Assembly: GCA_964251675.1 (NCBI GenBank)
Contig: CAXUKS010000004.1
Span: forward strand, 91,293-155,292
DNA from: JANXMY01 sp964251675
GTDB lineage: Bacteria; Armatimonadota; Armatimonadia; Armatimonadales; Capsulimonadaceae
Length of the DNA: 64,000 bases
Reading direction: 5' to 3'
This document shows, in pieces, positions 26,467 through 33,517 of the stretch. Every line of letters starts with the position of its first letter. The stretch's first letter is position 1. The translations under genes and the position numbers were made by a program. The notes below the pieces were generated by a model, which worked only from the letters and a program-made list of their open reading frames with translations, was not told the DNA's origin and made no database searches.

Positions 26467-27228
26467 ATGACTGACACTGACACGCCGGAGCCACCGGCCC
26501 CCGCCGCGCCGCGCCCCTCCTGGGAGACCGCCCCTCGCCCGGCCCCGCGTCCCGTCCCGCCTGCGCCGCTGCCGCGTGCGCCGCTGGCCGCTGCCGCACC
26601 GCGCCTTGCCGCGCCGCCGCTTCAAGCAGTGGCTCCGGCTCCCGAGGCGGGTGTGCGCTACGACCTGGCTGGAAACCCCATCGCCGACTCCGGCCCGCGC
26701 CCGTCAGCCTATGCCCCGCCTCCGTCCTACGGTCAGGCGGCTGGCCTGGCGTCTTCCGCCGTCTGGCCGCCCGCGCCGACCGGGGAGGCGATGACCTACC
26801 GCAACAACTCCGGGGAGCAGAGCGACGTGCCGCCGGAGATTGCCGGAAAACGCTGGCACTGGGGGGCGTTCTTTTTCCCTATTTTGTGGCTGCGGCGGCA
26901 CAACATGACCGCGCAGGCGGGCCTCATCAGCGGGGCGCTGATTGTCCCGCGTGTGCTGCATTCCTACGCCCCGGCCCCGTTCGGCGGCCTGCTGGTGGCC
27001 GCCGGGCTGCTGGCCTACTGGGCGGTGCGTCTCTATTTCGGCTGGAGCGGACACAAGTTCGCCTGGCGCAACCGCCATTTCCCGGAGGGCGTCTCGCAGT
27101 ACTTCAAGGTGCAGCAGGCGTGGATGCTCTGGGGCTTCGGCGTCTTTGCGCTGGACATCGCCCTGCAAATCTTCGTCCTCGGGGCGATTCTGACCGGTGC
27201 AGGCCCGGCGCATTCTGCCGCCCCGTAG
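26467..27228 (+). CDS. Pro-rich membrane protein with VRYDLAGNPI motif
   Basis: A 253-residue protein. The first 100 residues are Pro/Ala-rich and disordered, containing VRYDLAGNPI. The C-terminal part has KRWHWGAFFFPILWLRRHNM, a pattern like DUF2628-type membrane proteins, and three or four membrane segments. The following gene shares the RYDLAGNP motif in its own disordered N-terminus, so the pair likely descends from one module or uses a common binding motif. No enzymatic function can be inferred. Confidence 0.7.
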   Translation: MTDTDTPEPPAPAAPRPSWETAPRPAPRPVPPAPLPRAPLAAAAPRLAAPPLQAVAPAPEAGVRYDLAGNPIADSGPRPSAYAPPPSYGQAAGLASSAVWPPAPTGEAMTYRNNSGEQSDVPPEIAGKRWHWGAFFFPILWLRRHNMTAQAGLISGALIVPRVLHSYAPAPFGGLLVAAGLLAYWAVRLYFGWSGHKFAWRNRHFPEGVSQYFKVQQAWMLWGFGVFALDIALQIFVLGAILTGAGPAHSAAP

Positions 27229-27261
27229 CCGCCGCCCGGTTGGGGTGAGGAACAGAAAACG

Positions 27262-28182
27262 ATGCCAAATTACCTGTCCGGCGAAACGGACACAGATGAC
27301 GCCGAGCCGGAAGAGGCCGAGGGCGACGTGCGCTATGACCTCGCCGGGAACCCGCTGCCGCGTGCTGCCCGGCCTGCCGCCGCGCCGCCGATTGGTCTGA
27401 ACGAGCCGCCGCCCATGCGGCCCGTGTCGGCCCCGCCCGCCCGGCCTTCCGGCGAGCCGCCGCCGCCCCGGCCCGATTTCGGAGCGCCTGCCGTCTGGAC
27501 GCCCCCACCGGGCTACATCTCGCCGCCGGGATTCAATTCAGCGCCGCCGCCCAAAGCGCAGGTCGCCGCCGTGTCCGGGACCTCTCTCTACGCCGTGCTG
27601 GGCGTGGTGGTGGTCGGCATTGTCGCGCTGACATTCGCTCTGCACAACCTCAAGCCGAAGCTGGTTCCCGCGCCTGCCGCCTACAAGCCGTACACCGCGT
27701 TAGACGGCTCGTTTGTCTGCGACCGGCCTGTCGGCTGGAAGACCAAAGAAGCCGGAATGCCGGGCGGCTCGCGGGCGATGGTGTCCTTTTCGTCTGATAA
27801 AGTGATCGTCGAAGTGGAATCGGATACCTCCAAGCTGATGACGGCCAGCGCCAGCGACACCAATCCCCTTGCTTCCACGCCCCTCGCTAAAGCCCTGCCT
27901 CTGGTGCAGCAGATGCATGACCAAGACCTGCAGGAGTGGGTGGACGCCCTGCCGAACTTCAAGGAGAAGGCCGCTGAGCCGTATCGGTCCAGGTTCGGCG
28001 ACGCCCGCGTTTCTGAGTGGACCGCCTCCAAAGGCAACATCAAGCTGCACGGCTACCGAGTCACGATGGCGGGGACGGACCGTGCGGTGAGCGTGTTCTG
28101 CCTGACCCCGGAGCGCAACTGGAAGACTTTGGAGCCAGCCTTCCAGCGCATCATCACCAGCGTCGGTCCGGGGAGTGGCTAA
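27262..28182 (+). CDS. single-pass membrane protein with VRYDLAGNPL motif
   Basis: A 306-residue protein. An acidic, Pro-rich cytoplasmic N-terminus includes VRYDLAGNPL, then one hydrophobic segment (about 110-132), then an extracytoplasmic domain of about 170 residues (YTALDGSFVCDRPVGWKTK onward) resembling the lipid-binding-like beta domains of other single-pass envelope proteins. I do not recognise a named family. It starts 33 bases after the preceding membrane gene, with AGGAAC upstream, so the two probably form an operon. Confidence 0.7.
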   Translation: MPNYLSGETDTDDAEPEEAEGDVRYDLAGNPLPRAARPAAAPPIGLNEPPPMRPVSAPPARPSGEPPPPRPDFGAPAVWTPPPGYISPPGFNSAPPPKAQVAAVSGTSLYAVLGVVVVGIVALTFALHNLKPKLVPAPAAYKPYTALDGSFVCDRPVGWKTKEAGMPGGSRAMVSFSSDKVIVEVESDTSKLMTASASDTNPLASTPLAKALPLVQQMHDQDLQEWVDALPNFKEKAAEPYRSRFGDARVSEWTASKGNIKLHGYRVTMAGTDRAVSVFCLTPERNWKTLEPAFQRIITSVGPGSG

Positions 28183-28215
28183 AAAAAAGCCTGTCTGTGT
28201 GCGCTGACCGCAAGT

Positions 28216-28365
28216 GCGAGGGGTTAAAACCCCTCGCTGGAAGGCGCTTCGCGCCGGGCTGCCAGAGAGCAAGCCCACGCAGGCCCTCGTCTTGACTCTT
28301 TGGCTTCTCTTAATCTTTGGCTTCCCGGCGTCCTCGCCTTTGAGCGAAGGGTTTTAACCCCTCGC
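28216..28365. repeat. dispersed inverted-repeat element, family 1 copy B
   Basis: Arms of 22 bp, GCGAGGGGTTAAAACCCCTC at 28216-28237 and its near-copy at 28344-28365, are each palindromic and separated by about 106 bp. The position between two genes and the GGGTT-AACCC cores match the copies at 3407 and 46071. Confidence 0.7.
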
Positions 28366-28404
28366 ATTTAACCTCTCGCACTTGCTTACGCTGTGGTCAA
28401 CCTT

Positions 28405-29637
28405 ATGTTTATTCCATTCGTCCTGCCCTACCGGGCTAAAAATCCGCCGGAGAAGTTTCCCTGGGTCACGGTGGCGCTGATTGCCATAAACGTGCTGGTG
28501 TTTGCCTGCACGGTCAACGGGCATCTGGAAGTGCGCGACTCGGTGGTGGACCGGTTCGCCGTCTCGCATGACAACCTCAGCTTGTGGACGGTGTTCACGG
28601 CCATGTTCCTGCATGAGAACGTGCTGCATATTGCCGAGAATATGCTGTTTTTATGGATATTCGGGGCGGCGACCGAAGGCCGTCTGGGGCCGCTGCGGTT
28701 TCTGGCGGTCTACTTGTTTGCGGGCATTATCGGCACGCTGCTGTCGGACTTTGTGACGGGGCTGATTAACCCGGACACGTCTAATCTGGGGGCGTCCGGG
28801 GCGATTATGGGACTGGCGGGTTCCTACCTGTATCTGTTCCCGTTCGCGCCCATTCGGCTGCTGTGGTTCTGGTGGATCATGCTGCTGCCGCGTGGAGGCA
28901 TCACCGAGTGGCGGGCGATGTGGGTGATCTTGTACTTTTTCAGTTTGGACGTCATCAACGGCCTCTTTTCCGGCGGCGCCGATGGGGTGGGGCACTTCGC
29001 GCATATCGGCGGGGCGGTGGCGGGCTTTTTCGCGGTCATGCTGCTGCGGCTGCCGCGTGACTCCGAGGACGTGTCGGACGTGCAGGCGACGCTGTCCGAT
29101 ATGCGGGATGTGACCCTGCTGCCGCTGGGTGACTTGGAGGCGCTGATGCAGCGGCCCACTACGGATGTCAAGCTGATCATGGCCTATTGCCGTCAGGCAC
29201 TGGTGGCTCCATTCGGCGCGAGTGAGGCCAAATGCCTCTGGGGGCTGTACCAATACGGCAACCTGCTGATGGAGCAGGCCCCGCCCACGCAGATATTGGG
29301 GCTGATTCTGCCGCTGTCTCTGCCGACGGCCCGGCAAATCCCGCCGACATTTTTCCTGCGGCTCGGCACGCGGCTGGAGCGGCTGGGAAACCCGGACGGC
29401 GCGGTACGCCTGTATCAGCGGCTGTGCGAAGTGGTCCCGACCGGTCCCGATGCGGCGGCGGCCTACCTGCGGGTCGGGCGGCTGATGGAGCAGGCCTATC
29501 AGGACCTGCCGCAGGCACGGTTCTGTTATGAGCAGGTGGTCCGCCTCAGCCCGCCCGGCGCACTGCGCCCCGAGGCCGAGGCCGCCCTGCGCCGCCTGCC
29601 TGCACCCGTTGACAAAGCCAATTCACGCCCGGTATAA
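28405..29637 (+). CDS. rhomboid family intramembrane serine protease with C-terminal TPRs
   Basis: About 410 residues. Six membrane segments occupy residues 1-230, with the catalytic serine in NLGASGAIMGL and the histidine in GHFAHIGGAVAGF; an early HENVLHIAENMLFLWIFG matches loop 1 of rhomboids. The C-terminal 150 residues form TPR-like helices (LGTRLERLGNPDGAVRLYQRL). The protease cuts membrane proteins within the bilayer, and the TPR tail may choose substrates or partners. The last codons contain the promoter of the tRNA genes, with the TAA stop inside the -10 box. Confidence 0.88.
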   Translation: MFIPFVLPYRAKNPPEKFPWVTVALIAINVLVFACTVNGHLEVRDSVVDRFAVSHDNLSLWTVFTAMFLHENVLHIAENMLFLWIFGAATEGRLGPLRFLAVYLFAGIIGTLLSDFVTGLINPDTSNLGASGAIMGLAGSYLYLFPFAPIRLLWFWWIMLLPRGGITEWRAMWVILYFFSLDVINGLFSGGADGVGHFAHIGGAVAGFFAVMLLRLPRDSEDVSDVQATLSDMRDVTLLPLGDLEALMQRPTTDVKLIMAYCRQALVAPFGASEAKCLWGLYQYGNLLMEQAPPTQILGLILPLSLPTARQIPPTFFLRLGTRLERLGNPDGAVRLYQRLCEVVPTGPDAAAAYLRVGRLMEQAYQDLPQARFCYEQVVRLSPPGALRPEAEAALRRLPAPVDKANSRPV

Positions 29638-29638
29638 T
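29609..29638 (+). promoter_or_regulatory. sigma-70 promoter of the tRNA genes
   Basis: TTGACA (29609-29614), an 18-base spacer and TATAAT (29633-29638) lie inside the 3' end of the rhomboid gene. The transcription start should fall close to 29645, just ahead of tRNA-Arg. Confidence 0.75.
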
Positions 29639-29652
29639 AGAGCCGAGCGCGA

Positions 29653-29726
29653 GGGGCTGTAGCTCAGTTGGATAGAGCGAGGGACTCCTAAGCCTTAGGC
29701 CGCTGGTTCGAGTCCAGTCAGCCCCA
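29653..29726 (+). tRNA. tRNA-Arg (anticodon CCT)
   Basis: A 74-base cloverleaf: acceptor GGGGCTG pairs with CAGCCCC, the D arm is GCTC/GAGC, the anticodon loop is CTCCTAA (anticodon CCT), and the T arm is GCTGG-TTCGAGT-CCAGT. The anticodon stem has an A-G mismatch next to the loop, which is slightly unusual. No CCA is encoded beyond the final A. Confidence 0.9.
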
Positions 29727-29744
29727 TCTTAAACGACTTGATAC

Positions 29745-29835
<91 letters not shown>

Positions 29836-29849
29836 TGCCCTGACCAGGA

Positions 29850-29896
29850 TAAACGCCTCGCGCACTCAGCCCCCACTGACTGCACGGGGCGTTTTT
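29850..29896 (+). terminator. terminator of the tRNA transcript
   Basis: AAACGCC (about 29850) pairs with GGGCGTTT (about 29887) and is followed by a T run. The loop contains a second weak stem. Confidence 0.55.
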
Positions 29897-29911
29897 GCTG
29901 CCCCCTCACTC

Positions 29912-30114
29912 TTGGAGGACACGACGCCGCTTTCTTCCGACCCAAACGCCCGCCTTGCCCGCGCCGCCCTGTCTCTGGAAGGCTTGTCTATCGGCGATGC
30001 CTCTGGGAGAGCATTCTCCCCGCTTTGCTCGCCGCCCTCGAGCCGCTCGTGCTCTGGCCCTTTCAGGAGACGAGCGAGATATGACTGGCTGTAGGTATAA
30101 TGTTCGCAGTTCGC
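29912..30114 (+). pseudogene. frameshifted remnant of an ADP-ribosylglycohydrolase gene
   Basis: The frame from the ATG at 29912 reads ARLARAALSLEGLSIGDA, the start of a DraG/ARH-family protein. Near 30000 the expected continuation (LGE) moves to another frame. Further on, LWPFQETSEI, an in-frame TGA and LAVGIM occupy the place of the family's WxxTDDTEMALAV motif, with key Asp residues lost. The rest of the gene is missing. It therefore seems a decayed N-terminal fragment lying just behind two tRNA genes, a common insertion site. Confidence 0.5.
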
Positions 30115-30131
30115 AAACTCCGAACATAATA
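30096..30131. promoter_or_regulatory. imperfect inverted repeat, possible operator
   Basis: TATAATGTTCG (30096-30106) and CGAACATAATA (30121-30131) are inverted copies with 10 of 11 matches, 14 bases apart. TATAAT could also serve as a -10 box. Its location before the HEAT-repeat gene suggests a regulator site or RNA hairpin. Confidence 0.4.
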
Positions 30132-30154
30132 TGATGAACTTGAAGCCGTAAGGT

Positions 30155-30173
30155 ACTCAAATTATATTTGAGT
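30155..30173. promoter_or_regulatory. perfect A+T-rich palindrome upstream of the HEAT-repeat gene
   Basis: ACTCAAAT-TAT-ATTTGAGT is a perfect 8-bp inverted repeat with a 3-base centre, 31 bases before the start codon. It is a plausible repressor-binding site. I see no matching site elsewhere in the window. Confidence 0.4.
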
Positions 30174-30204
30174 TAGTGACACTATAGAGGCAAAACTGGC
30201 AAGT

Positions 30205-31728
30205 ATGACCGCAGAAGATATATTCCGACGATATGCAGAGCCGCTTACTATCCCAATTGCGGGAGATTTGGAAGCGGCTTTGCTGTCTGTAGCAGAGGTC
30301 TTGCCACTAGAATTATCTTTGCTCGATAAGAAAGTGCGGGAAGTTTCACAGTACTCCAGTCTCTATCAGTCCTGGCCTCAGATCGGCGCGAGTGAATTGG
30401 AGCAGATACTCAACTCGCCTACATCCTCTGTTTATCTGATTGGTTTGATTAGCTTTCATCGAAGTGGCTACATCCGTGAACTGGCAGTGTCAAGGCTGGC
30501 TGAAAATACCAGCGGTGCATCTCTCTCTTTCTTACTGCTTCGGCTGAATGATTGGGTTTCTCCTGTCTATCAAGCCGCTTCAACGGCGGTGCAGGCGCGG
30601 ATCACGCCTCAGTATGTGGACGCGCTTGTCCGTAACATCAGCCTTATCTTCAGTTTGAGCAATCAGACGCGCCAGCGGCACGAGGCGCTGCTTTCTGCAA
30701 TCACAACTCTGCTGAAGCGGCCCGAATGTGATGCCGCGCTGCAGCGTGGCCTGGCTGCAAAGGAGAAGGAGGATCGTCGCTTGTGCTTTCGCTTGCTGAG
30801 AGAAGCCAACGACGCCCGCCTGCCAGATAGTCTTCCACGAATGCTGGCCGACGCTGACCCGGTAATCCGTCAGGCGGCGGCTCGCTGCACGCGCACCGCG
30901 CTGTCTGAGAGTGCGCTCCGTGCAGTGCTGCCACTGATGAAGCAGGATGCTTCTTTCTCGGTGCGCCGTGAGGTGCTTTACATTTATCTGGAACGCCTGC
31001 CGGGGCTTGCCTCTTTGCAGCTCAGGGAAGCTCTGCTTGACACCCAAGCCACCCTGCGCGGGATCGCCCGTTACTATTTGCAGCAAACCAATGACTTTGA
31101 TGTTCCTGCCTTTTACCGCCAAACACTGGCTACCTCAAAACTCTCTCCGTCAACACTGAGGGCCGCTGTTTATGGGTTGGGGGAGACAGGAGCCCCCGTG
31201 GATGTCAGCTTGATTCTGCCTTATCTGTCTCATCCACTCGCACGGGTGCGGCGAGCGGCAGTCAAAGCTGTCAGCCGTCTGGACGGCGACAACCAGATCA
31301 ACCTATTGTTAGCCGCGCTGACAGACGTGCGGCCAAGTGTTGTTCACGAAGCGCGTGAAGCACTCCAGCCCAGACTGCATCTTTTGGAAGAAGATATACT
31401 CTGGGGGATATTCAGAAGTGAAACTCCGTTCCATATCCGGCAGGACGTTCTGAGACTTTTTCGGGCGCTGCCGAAATGGGACGCGATTTCTTTTCTTGTC
31501 ATGGCTGCCGTGGATGAAGACCCCCAAATTCAGGAGCAGGCCGCAAAGCACCTTCAAGATTGGTCTGCAAATTTTAATCACAGCTTTACCCGGCCAAACG
31601 CGATGCAGTTGACGCGGCTGGAGAAAGCACTGCAGTTAAACCCGAATGTTTTTCTTGAGCATCTGGTGAGTGGGCTGAGAAAAAGAGGTATCACAAGAGA
31701 TACTTCAGGGGCGAAACAGGAGCCTTGA
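30205..31728 (+). CDS. HEAT-repeat protein of unknown function
   Basis: A 507-residue, almost entirely helical protein built of about ten HEAT-like repeats, for example RVRRAAVKAVSRLDGDNQINLLLAALTD and PVIRQAAARCTRTALSESALRAVLP. There is no signal peptide or membrane segment. Base composition is visibly more A+T-rich than the neighbours. With the decayed ADP-ribosylglycohydrolase and the tRNA genes upstream, this suggests recent gain. HEAT proteins act as scaffolds, so the partner is not predictable. Confidence 0.75.
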   Translation: MTAEDIFRRYAEPLTIPIAGDLEAALLSVAEVLPLELSLLDKKVREVSQYSSLYQSWPQIGASELEQILNSPTSSVYLIGLISFHRSGYIRELAVSRLAENTSGASLSFLLLRLNDWVSPVYQAASTAVQARITPQYVDALVRNISLIFSLSNQTRQRHEALLSAITTLLKRPECDAALQRGLAAKEKEDRRLCFRLLREANDARLPDSLPRMLADADPVIRQAAARCTRTALSESALRAVLPLMKQDASFSVRREVLYIYLERLPGLASLQLREALLDTQATLRGIARYYLQQTNDFDVPAFYRQTLATSKLSPSTLRAAVYGLGETGAPVDVSLILPYLSHPLARVRRAAVKAVSRLDGDNQINLLLAALTDVRPSVVHEAREALQPRLHLLEEDILWGIFRSETPFHIRQDVLRLFRALPKWDAISFLVMAAVDEDPQIQEQAAKHLQDWSANFNHSFTRPNAMQLTRLEKALQLNPNVFLEHLVSGLRKRGITRDTSGAKQEP

Positions 31729-31910
31729 AGTCAGGCTGCCGACTGCGGGCGGCGTATACGCCGGGGGCAACAGGTAGGGAATGCCGCGCAAAGTTTAGCA
31801 CGAGGATACACGGCGGCGCTGCGAGGCGACAGGGACAGCGGCCTGATGGGCGCGATGCCTTTGGACCCGGCAATGAAACACGACCACAAATAAAACTCAA
31901 AATAAGATGC
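31729..31910. other. intergenic stretch without recognised features
   Basis: No convincing coding frame, promoter or repeat is visible between the HEAT-repeat gene and the bidirectional terminator. Confidence 0.4.
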
Positions 31911-31952
31911 AAAAAAGCGCCCCCGGCCAGCAGTGGCCGAGGGCGTTTTTTG
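31911..31952. terminator. bidirectional terminator
   Basis: CGCCC...GGCCA-GCAG-TGGCC...GGGCG forms a stem flanked by an A run on the left and a T run on the right. It can end both the HEAT-repeat gene and the convergent LTXXQ-like gene. Confidence 0.75.
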
Positions 31953-31958
31953 TGTTTC

Positions 31959-32312
31959 TCAGACAGCCTTCTTGTGGTGACGGCCCCTCATCGAGGCCAC
32001 TTTTGATTTCTGGTCAGGGGTCAAGAGAGGCAGCATCTGGCGGCGCGTCGTCTGACGCAGCGCCTTGAGCTGAGACTTGCGGGCTTCGGGGGTCAGCGAG
32101 GTGTCGGCTTTGATGGCTTTGGCCTGCTGACGCTGGGCCTTGAGCATTGGCTTGAGCTGGGCTTTCTGGGCGTCGGTCAGGTCCAGCCTGGCTGCCAGCT
32201 TGGCGAGCTTGCCACCGGGATGGCCAACGTGAGCGCCCGCTTTGGCGTGCGCGAAGGTGGGGGCAAGGGCCAGAGACAGCGCCAGCAGGGAGGCGGGGAT
32301 CAGCTTCTTCAT
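31959..32312 (-). CDS. small periplasmic LTXXQ-motif (Spy/CpxP-like) protein
   Basis: A 117-residue protein with a signal peptide (LLALSLALAPTFAHA). It has two helices bearing the LTxxQ pattern, LDLTDAQKAQLKPML and LLTPDQKSKV, plus many Lys, Gln and His residues. Spy and CpxP relatives are periplasmic chaperones or stress sensors, often with metal-binding His tails; the C-terminal RGRHHKK would fit. It is monocistronic. Confidence 0.75.
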   Translation of the reverse strand: MKKLIPASLLALSLALAPTFAHAKAGAHVGHPGGKLAKLAARLDLTDAQKAQLKPMLKAQRQQAKAIKADTSLTPEARKSQLKALRQTTRRQMLPLLTPDQKSKVASMRGRHHKKAV

Positions 32313-32392
32313 GGGGTGGTCTTCTCCTGAGTGTTGGCCGGTCGTCGGCTTCTGTCTGGGTCAGACGTGCAGAGGCGAAGAAGGTTCACTTC

Positions 32393-32560
32393 AACCTCTC
32401 CCCCTGCCCTCTCCTCCAGCGAGGGAGCTGGACCCATACGGACCGCACAAGAGCAGGGAACAGAGGGCAGGGAACAGAGGGCAGGGGCAAGCCCTGCCCC
32501 TACGGTTCCTAATCCTAACTTCTGGCTCCCTCGCTGGAGGAGAGGGCGGGGGGAGAGGTT
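32393..32560. repeat. CCTCC-type inverted-repeat element, family 2 copy D
   Basis: Arms of 36 bp at 32393-32428 and 32525-32560 match with one mismatch. The centre holds two tandem copies of a 14-base unit (GGGAACAGAGGGCA, about 32456-32484) and a GGGGCAAGCCCTGCCCC hairpin. It fills the gap between the SDR stop and the LTXXQ gene start. Confidence 0.75.
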
Positions 32561-32561
32561 C

Positions 32562-33458
32562 CTAAAACTCCGCCAGCACCAGCCCGCCGTGGGAGCGCAG
32601 GATGCGGGGCTGGCCGGGGGCGGCAGACGACGGCCCGGCGACAGGCGGCGGGGGCGCGGGGGCGTCTTTGGGCAGGCCGAAGCCGCCCAGATCAAAGCCG
32701 AACACGGAGCGTCCGGCGGGCTTGTCGGTCAGCTTGGTTCCCAGGACAGCGCGGGCGGGGGACACCAGTGTCTCGCGCAGGGCGGCGACGAGCAGGACGT
32801 CATGGGTGACCGCCGCCCGGCTGGACACCGTTTCCGTGTCGGCATCCGGGGACGGGGCGACTTCGCGGACACCGACCCCGGAGCCGTCGAGCTGCCGGGT
32901 CCAGCCTGCGGTCAGCGCGGACAGGGCATGGGCAGACGCCGTGTAGACGGCCTCGGAAGCCACAAATTCGGCAGTCTCGCGGGGGGTGGGGTTGTAAATC
33001 ACAATGCCGCCCGCACGGCGGCGCCGCAGGACGGGGGCGACGGCCTGCACGCCGTAGAGGGCGCTTTTGACATTGACCTGCATGGTCAGATCAAACTCAT
33101 GGTCGCTGACATCCAGCGCGGACAGCTTCAGCGCCCGGTTGACCGCATGGACAAAGCCGTCGATGTGCCCGTACTGCTCTTCCACCTGCCTGATGACCGC
33201 CTCGGCCTGTGCCCGGTCGGCCATGTCGGTGGTCAGCGGAAAGATGCGGTCTTCGCCGGTCTGCTCGCGCACCTGCGCTGCCAGGGCCTCAATGCGAAAG
33301 ACGCGGCGGCGGGCAATCGCAATCACCCGCGCCCCTTCGGTCTGCGCCAGGCGGCGCGTTGTGCCGTAGCCAATCCCGCTGGACGCGCCCGTGACAATCA
33401 CCAGCCGCCCCGCCAGCGCCTCATCCGACCGCCGTCCTTCATTGTTCCATGCTCTCAT
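32562..33458 (-). CDS. SDR-fold protein lacking the usual catalytic Tyr-Lys pair
   Basis: A 298-residue protein. The NAD(P)-binding N-terminus is clear (VIVTGASSGIGYGTTRRLA), and FVHAVNRALKLSALDVSDHEFDLTMQVNVKSALYGVQAV follows the family. At the active site the sequence is EAVYTASAHALSALT: the YxxxK lysine is Ala, and the preceding catalytic Ser region (GGIVIYNPTPRE) does not match. A C-terminal extension is Pro-rich. It is probably a divergent or non-catalytic SDR that still binds a nucleotide. Confidence 0.75.
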   Translation of the reverse strand: MRAWNNEGRRSDEALAGRLVIVTGASSGIGYGTTRRLAQTEGARVIAIARRRVFRIEALAAQVREQTGEDRIFPLTTDMADRAQAEAVIRQVEEQYGHIDGFVHAVNRALKLSALDVSDHEFDLTMQVNVKSALYGVQAVAPVLRRRRAGGIVIYNPTPRETAEFVASEAVYTASAHALSALTAGWTRQLDGSGVGVREVAPSPDADTETVSSRAAVTHDVLLVAALRETLVSPARAVLGTKLTDKPAGRSVFGFDLGGFGLPKDAPAPPPPVAGPSSAAPGQPRILRSHGGLVLAEF

Positions 33459-33505
33459 AGGTTCAGTATCGGCGTTTGCGCCGCCGGGCAGGAGGGTGAA
33501 GAGGG

Positions 33506-33511
33506 TATAAT
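33506..33511 (+). promoter_or_regulatory. -10 box of the lysine aminotransferase-like gene, leaderless spacing
   Basis: TATAAT is followed by exactly 6 bases and the ATG at 33518. No Shine-Dalgarno fits this start, supporting a leaderless mRNA. The -35 region is weak. Confidence 0.5.
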
Positions 33512-33517
33512 CACGCT

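Noticed and set aside
33480..33511. SigB-type promoter for the lysine aminotransferase-like gene (GTTTGC and GGGTAT)
   Set aside because: The spacer is about 23 bases, too long. TATAAT as a -10 box is the simpler reading.
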